From Tolypocladium sp. Sup5 PDA-1 (Eukaryota > Ascomycota > Sordariomycetes > Hypocreales > Ophiocordycipitaceae), in contig JPHH03000003.1 of the NCBI GenBank assembly GCA_000750105.3, positions 558,001 through 622,000 of the forward strand: DNA of 64,000 nt, in the 5' to 3' direction. Of the stretch, positions 58,813 to 64,000 are shown in pieces. Within the stretch, counting starts at the first letter, position 1, and each line of letters starts with the position of its first letter. The notes below the pieces were generated by a model. The model was not told where the DNA came from, searched no databases, and was given only the letters and a program-made list of their open reading frames with translations. Both the position numbers and the translations under genes were made by a program.

Positions 58813-60061
58813 ACGGGTACGGGAAGTCATATACAGCGAGTGGAGGAACGGCATGCCGCGCAGAGTACTGATTTAGGATCGACATGTTTTGTATACTTGG
58901 TAAATTCCGTTGGCTATGAATAAGATACGCGGCGCATCTCCCGAGCCGTCCTGGACTGTGACCCCAATGTTAAAGACGGGAGCTCCCTATGATCGAGGAC
59001 CTGGTTCTGGAACCGACTGGACTCGTGTGAACAAGTCCCGTGATGGCTCCAGCACGGCCCTGAGCTAGCAGCACGCGGAAGATGATGCTCTCCCGTGCAT
59101 GGTTAATAAATATGTAATAGCGGAAAAGACAAGAAAACGGAGCGGGAAAAGGCCCCGAAAAGTCGGGTGGGCGGTTCGTATCGGCGTCGGTATTTTCGGA
59201 TGGAGTTGGCCAAACGGCGGAGGATATCCTCCTGAACGTCGCCCAGGATCGGCAACTTGCCCCGATTCGTCACTGCGTCGTCGATGGGCACAGCAAGGGG
59301 CCTGCAAGTTAGGTATGTACTCGTAGGGGCCTGTAGCCGCGCGAGGCCATGTGCTTAGCGGACGGGAAGTACCGCTTCGCTGGAAGGACAGGAGGAGAAA
59401 TACCTGACGGGCGCTAAGGGGCAGCGATGCGGGCAGCTGACGTCAGGCTAGGAGCCCAGGGACAGAAGGGGGTTGCGGGACGTGGCGCGTGGGACACGGG
59501 CGAATCAGATTCCCATGCGCGCGGGCATCAATATCTTGCATGGATTTCGGACCGGGCGACGGGTGGAAGCGCTGGACGCGGGCACGTTGCGCTGATGATG
59601 CTGACGCAACTCGGCGCGGCAGCAGACGCTGCTGGGATTGGGTGGATGGCGTTGATGGCGGGGGAGGGGTATGAGGTAAGGTAGGTGGGTATGCGCTGAG
59701 AGCAAATACAGCGTCCAATTCGAATCCATGAGGTGGGAAACGGCACCTACGCAATGCCCGTCCGTGTAAAGGCGCAACGGAGCATGCCCCGATGGAGGGA
59801 CGGGATGGCGCGCACCTGCTGCTGCTGCTAGCATTAGCCGTGTCAGCCATCCATCAGGTGACGACGCCATGAAGGGCTCGGATGGGCAATCCATTCATCG
59901 GTCTCTGCCCAGGGTGAACCAGATATTCAGCATCTTTTTCTTAGCCGGACAGACTAGCGGTTCATTGGGGGGCCTCGGGTCCGCCTGGCGCTGTGGGACA
60001 GGCCCGGCGGCATGGGCCTCGCCATTCCAGGGCAATCATCCCGACAAGCCCGTTTGAGCGC

Positions 60062-60100
60062 CAGAGAGAGTGTGAGAGAGAGTGTGAGAGAGAAGAGAGG
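60062..60100. repeat. GAGAGTGTGAGAGA-type purine-rich repeat
   Basis: Repeats of GAGAGAGTGT followed by GAGAGAAGAGAGG on the plus strand in the HOG1 upstream region. Confidence 0.8.
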
Positions 60101-61490
60101 GATAATATTAATTACCCTGAGAGCAAACAACCGGCTCAGACCCTGTTTTCGGCTTCGATGGACGAAGCAAATCTCGATGGCTCCCAAGTCACAATCCCTA
60201 CACCGATACTCCATAAGGTACATAGCATTCCCCTCTTCCCAGTCTACTCCTGCTTTCTGTTTCTTCTCCTCTCCCCTCCGCTGTCGTAGCAGCTCCCTGT
60301 CTCGTGCATCGTGTGTGAACTTCCAGATTCCGTCTCGACACGCAATACAAGTTAGCGGCCACGGCGACGACAGTCTGCGCACGGAGGAATCTCGATCGAT
60401 CGAACTCACACGGCCCCGGCGGGACCCATACAATATACTTGCCCTCTTCACAACCCAGCTCAAGCCAGGAACTCCTCCCCCCTCTCTCTCCTCTTCTCTC
60501 TCACCTCCTCTCCTCTGCTTCTTTGCGAAAACGAGTCAACAGTGAGAAGCAGACGCCCGCTCGTTTCGACGCTTCTCGGCCTTGCGACTTTGCCCCAGGC
60601 GCGCGGCCAGCTTCTCGGCGAAGCTTCTAGAACCCGACGGTTGAGCAAACCGGACGACCCCGCCATTGGCCTGGGCGACTCTTCAGCGAGGATATATCCA
60701 CACTTCCACAGCTCGCAAGACGGGACAGAACGAACTCTCAAGCATCGCAAACGCTTGCGACCGAAGACTCCCAGACGCAAAGTCAAGAACACGGTATGTA
60801 CGAGTACGTGAGAACAGCCCCCGCCATCACAGCCCCCGCCATCTATGGGGAGGGAGGTGCAGCTCTGGGCAGCCCCGCGCATCGACGAACCGAGCGCCGG
60901 CTCAAAGCCTCCGTGATGCCAAATGCTCACCCGGGCCGCGGGCTGGCACCCGGCCGAGTCGGAATCACGCGCAAAACGTCATGCGACGAGGGTTGCTGCT
61001 GTGCAACGGCGGCGTCTTCGCCTCCCGAGTCGCTGGGGTTGCTGGATTGCCCATGGAGCGGTGATGCGGTGATGCAGTTGGCGAGGTTTGCTGGTGGGCG
61101 GACTGGCGGCGGTGGTGTCACTGTGGCTGTCTCGCTCCCCACCGTTGCACGCCCCTCCAGTCAGGAGCCGGGAGTCTTCAGGGCACAGCTGCCAGTGGAC
61201 AGGACAGGGTCCCTTGCCCGCAGCGCAACAGGGCCTGCTCGTCGTCTCCGTCACTCCTCTTCCATGGCTGATTGCTGGATGACGACACTGCACCGCGATG
61301 ATTGAGCTGCTGCTGACATCCAAGGTAGCCTACCAGTTTCCTGTTCACTGGGTCTCGTTTTGACCCGCAGCCGTCGTACCGCAGCGCCGTATCGCCTCGC
61401 TGGCCCCTCCGGGTCGAGCCCCGAAACCTGCCTACCTAACCTACGAGTACATACCGTCTTTGCTGCTAGGCCGTTACCCTCAACCAAGGA

Positions 61491-61516
61491 CCACCACCAC
61501 CACCACCACCACCACC
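61491..61516. repeat. CCA trinucleotide microsatellite
   Basis: Eight to nine CCA units in the probable HOG1 5' leader. Confidence 0.9.
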
Positions 61517-61891
61517 TCCATCAGCCTTTGCAGACCCAGCGGCGGAACCCACCGAGGAAGCTAACAATAAAGTCCCGTCAACGCCCCCCCTCGAGCTTTT
61601 GCTTCATCAACCCGCCGTTCGCATCCCTTGGCAGTGAGCACCGAGCACGACGAGCATCAGCAGCGCAACCGACGACCTACGAGTCACTCACTCACTCCTC
61701 GCCCCGCCCCGCCGCCTCTGCAGCCGTCCAAAGTCGACCCCGCCATCGCCATCGGCCCTTCGCTGCGACAAGTGACAACCCAACGAACGCTTCCTCATAT
61801 TCACGCCTCCTCAGACCCTCCCGTCCCCTTTCGCTGCTCCTCCCGCATCCCCTGTCGCCACAACGACGCGACAGCACCGCACACCGCAATC

Positions 61892-63538
61892 ATGGCCGAA
61901 TTCGTGCGTGCCCAGATCTTTGGCACGACGTTTGAGATTACGTCGAGGTGAGCCTCCAACACCGCCGCCGCGCACATTATGGCGCACCGCCGCCTCTCGT
62001 CCCGCCGCCTCTCGTTCCCGCCCGCTGACCGCCGTCCCACTAGATACTCGGATCTCCAGCCTGTCGGCATGGGAGCGTTTGGCCTCGTCTGGTATGTTCG
62101 CTCCTCTGAATGCGTCTGCCTGCGCGAAGCTCGATACTGATTCGATTCTCCCCTGCCACAGCTCCGCCCGAGACCAGCTTACGAACCAGAATGTCGCTGT
62201 CAAGAAGATTATGAAGCCCTTCAGCACGCCTGTCCTCGCCAAGCGCACATACCGAGAGCTGAAGCTACTCAAGCATCTCCGGCACGAGAATGTATGACCC
62301 CGACCCGTACCTACGCGGCCTCGTGCAGGATACGGGCTTGATGCTGACCCCGCCTCTGCAGGTCATCTCCCTCAGCGACATCTTCATCTCCCCCCTCGAA
62401 GACATGTACGTCGCACCCGCTGCCGCCCGCACGCCGCAGAGCACCGTACTGACCGACCCCCCCCCGCAGCTATTTCGTCACAGAGCTCCTCGGTACCGAT
62501 TTGCATCGGTTACTGACCTCGCGGCCGCTCGAGAAGCAGTTTATCCAGTACTTTCTCTACCAGATCATGGTACGTACGCCGCACCCCCGCAACAGCCACC
62601 CCGGGTGCTCCCCAACCCGCGCAGCCTGGTGCATGCCCGCTAACGCACACCTACCGCAGCGCGGCCTGAAATACGTACACTCGGCCGGCGTCGTCCACCG
62701 CGACCTCAAGCCCAGCAACATCCTCGTCAACGAGAACTGCGATCTCAAGATTTGCGACTTTGGCCTCGCCCGAATCCAAGACCCCCAGATGACCGGCTAT
62801 GTCTCGACGCGATACTACCGAGCCCCGGAGATCATGCTCACATGGCAAAAGTATGACGTCGAGGTGGACATCTGGAGCGCCGGCTGCATCTTTGCCGAGA
62901 TGCTCGAGGGCAAGCCGCTCTTCCCCGGCAAGGACCACGTGAACCAGTTCTCCATCATCACCGAGCTGCTCGGCACTCCCCCGGATGATGTTATCAATAC
63001 CATTGCGAGCGAGAATGTGGGTGTCCCCCTTGTGTGCAATTGAAGAGACGAAAATTCTATGGGCTGAAGCTGACAGTTGGTTTAGACGCTGCGGTTTGTC
63101 AAGTCTCTGCCGAAGCGCGAGCGACTGCCTCTGAAGGATAAGTTCAAGAACGCCGACGCCGCGGGTGAGTCGAGGACCTCTTCGGGCGCTACCAGATGAG
63201 CCGAAACTGACCGAGACCTTGCAGCCATCGACCTGTTGGAGAGTATGCTCGTCTTCGATCCTAAGAAGCGGATAACAGCCACCGATGCTCTCGCTCACGA
63301 ATACCTCGCCCCTTACCATGACCCCAGCGATGAGCCGGTCGCCGACGAAAAGTTCGATTGGAGCTTCAACGACGCCGATCTGCCCGTCGACACGTGGAAG
63401 ATCATGATGTGAGTTTGCAGACACCGCGGACAAGTGATGGGTGCTGACAGGGTGTGCAGGTATTCGGAGATTCTCGAATACCACAACGTCGATTCCAACC
63501 CGCAGGCCATGGAGGGCCAGCAGTTTGATGGACAATAG
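61892..63538 (+). CDS. HOG1: stress-activated MAP kinase, HOG1/OSM1/SakA type
   Basis: Terminal kinase of the osmotic/oxidative-stress cascade. Nine exons: 61892-61947, 62044-62091, 62162-62291, 62362-62405, 62470-62569, 62660-63016, 63086-63164, 63225-63408, 63460-63538, joining in frame to 358 aa. It starts [20 protein letters not shown], the conserved HOG1 beginning. P-loop GMGAFGLV, ATP-binding Lys49, HRD 139-141, DFG 159-161, and the activation-loop TGY at 171-173, which separates it from TEY kinases. A common-docking segment (DPSDEPVADEKFDWSF) lies near the end. Exons 2 and 4 are very short (48 and 44 bp). All catalytic residues are intact. Confidence 0.98.
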
Positions 63539-64000
63539 ACGAGGATAAGCCGAGCGGGGAAGCGCATTCGTGCGCGTATTGGATAGGCTTAGATGGGGGG
63601 AGAGACGATGAGTCGAGGCATGCAATGCGCCCTACGATACCACCATCGCAACAGAAACGGCCAGCCCAGGGCCCGAAAGCACGCACGCACGCGCTGATGT
63701 TGTCATTCATACAGAGTTACGGCGTTGGGGAGACTTGGTGGAGAGGGAATGCTCATGTTTTTCGTGTATAGGTTTTCATGGTAGTAGCGCGCGAGCACAA
63801 CATACACGAGAGGGTGGGCACGGAGTGTCTCGCCTGTTGTGTCTCTGTCATCTGCTGCAGACTTTGCTTGGTTGTGATGGCTCTCCAACGTGATGCGACA
63901 CGGCACGACATGGTTGAGCAGATGAAGCCGAAGGAGGCCGCCATCGCAAAGGCCCGTAGACGCCCAGAGTCCACCACACGCCTCGTTTCATCACTCGCGG
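63539..64000. other. HOG1 3' flank to the window edge
   Basis: Minus-strand frames at 63703-63977 show no recognisable domain; no gene can be supported here. The HOG1 3' UTR is expected in the first part. Confidence 0.4.

Larger units (their letters stand above)
58813..61891. other. 3.1-kb intergenic region and probable long 5' leader of HOG1
   Basis: Several frames of 90-180 codons (60012-60545, 60542-60811, 60796-61305) have no recognisable domain. The stretch 60220-60540 is pyrimidine-rich, and a second such region precedes the HOG1 start, so the promoter could be far upstream and the leader long, possibly with an intron (a GTATGT occurs at 60793). A GA-rich repeat and a CCA repeat are listed separately. 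No ncRNA recognised. Confidence 0.45.

Noticed and set aside
60012..61305. Three overlapping plus-strand frames before HOG1
   Set aside because: Rich in Ser/Arg/Pro from pyrimidine-rich DNA, mutually overlapping, no domain; more likely leader or promoter.
63703..63977. Minus-strand frames at the right edge as the end of a further gene
   Set aside because: No recognisable domain and too little sequence to decide.

Overview
The window is nuclear DNA of a filamentous ascomycete, most likely a Sordariomycete of the Hypocreales. The evidence is short GT-AG introns (50-70 bp, CTAAC/CTGAC-type branch sites), GC-rich coding sequence, and an ordinary fungal housekeeping gene set. The genus is inference. 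All gene models below were built by eye from reading frame, splice signals and family likeness; no transcript evidence was available.

Layout, left to right: the 3' part of a C2H2 zinc-finger gene (2-1073, +); a Gln/His-rich protein with a FAR1-like DNA-binding region (2595-4601, +); cytoplasmic dynein heavy chain, 4366 aa with only one intron (5946-19106, +); a DUF1774-like membrane protein (21371-22423, +); a decayed element between 25-bp inverted repeats (23010-25135); a holo-ACP synthase (25273-25893, +); tRNA-Arg(CCT) (-); the peroxisomal beta-oxidation multifunctional enzyme FOX2 (27630-30836, +); an RNF216-like RBR ubiquitin ligase (31168-33096, -); an unusual tRNA-Pro(CGG) (33710-33877, -); a TDA10-type kinase (34470-35411, +); an ECM11-domain protein (35658-37097, -) divergent from an SRF1-like phospholipase D regulator (37921-39095, +); an inverted, decayed copy of part of ECM11 (39394-39595); cullin-1 (40407-42945, +) convergent with AVL9 (43472-45869, -); a gene-poor stretch of about 6.7 kb holding one frame-broken coding relic; a class III G-alpha subunit (52572-53921, +); glycogen phosphorylase (55731-58812, +); and the HOG1-type stress MAP kinase (61892-63538, +).

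The genes do not form a functional cluster. They cover transport (dynein, AVL9), ubiquitylation (cullin-1, RBR ligase), signalling (G-alpha, HOG1) and metabolism (FOX2, glycogen phosphorylase, PPTase, TDA10), arranged as independent transcription units. The G-alpha (nutrient/cAMP signalling), glycogen phosphorylase and HOG1 genes lie side by side and all serve stress and reserve mobilisation in fungi, but any coordination between them is speculation.

The most unusual observation is the tRNA-Pro(CGG) gene. A perfect cloverleaf with the canonical proline anticodon loop appears only if two inserts are removed: an ordinary 37-nt intron after position 37, and a separate 59-nt insert after position 31. 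The 59-nt insert has every hallmark of a spliceosomal intron: GTATGT, CTAAC and a terminal AG. Other notable points are a palindrome-like 9-mer (TACGGAGTA/TACGAAGTA) repeated in intergenic DNA, a membrane segment inserted inside the IBR domain of the RBR ligase, and the inverted ECM11 fragment.
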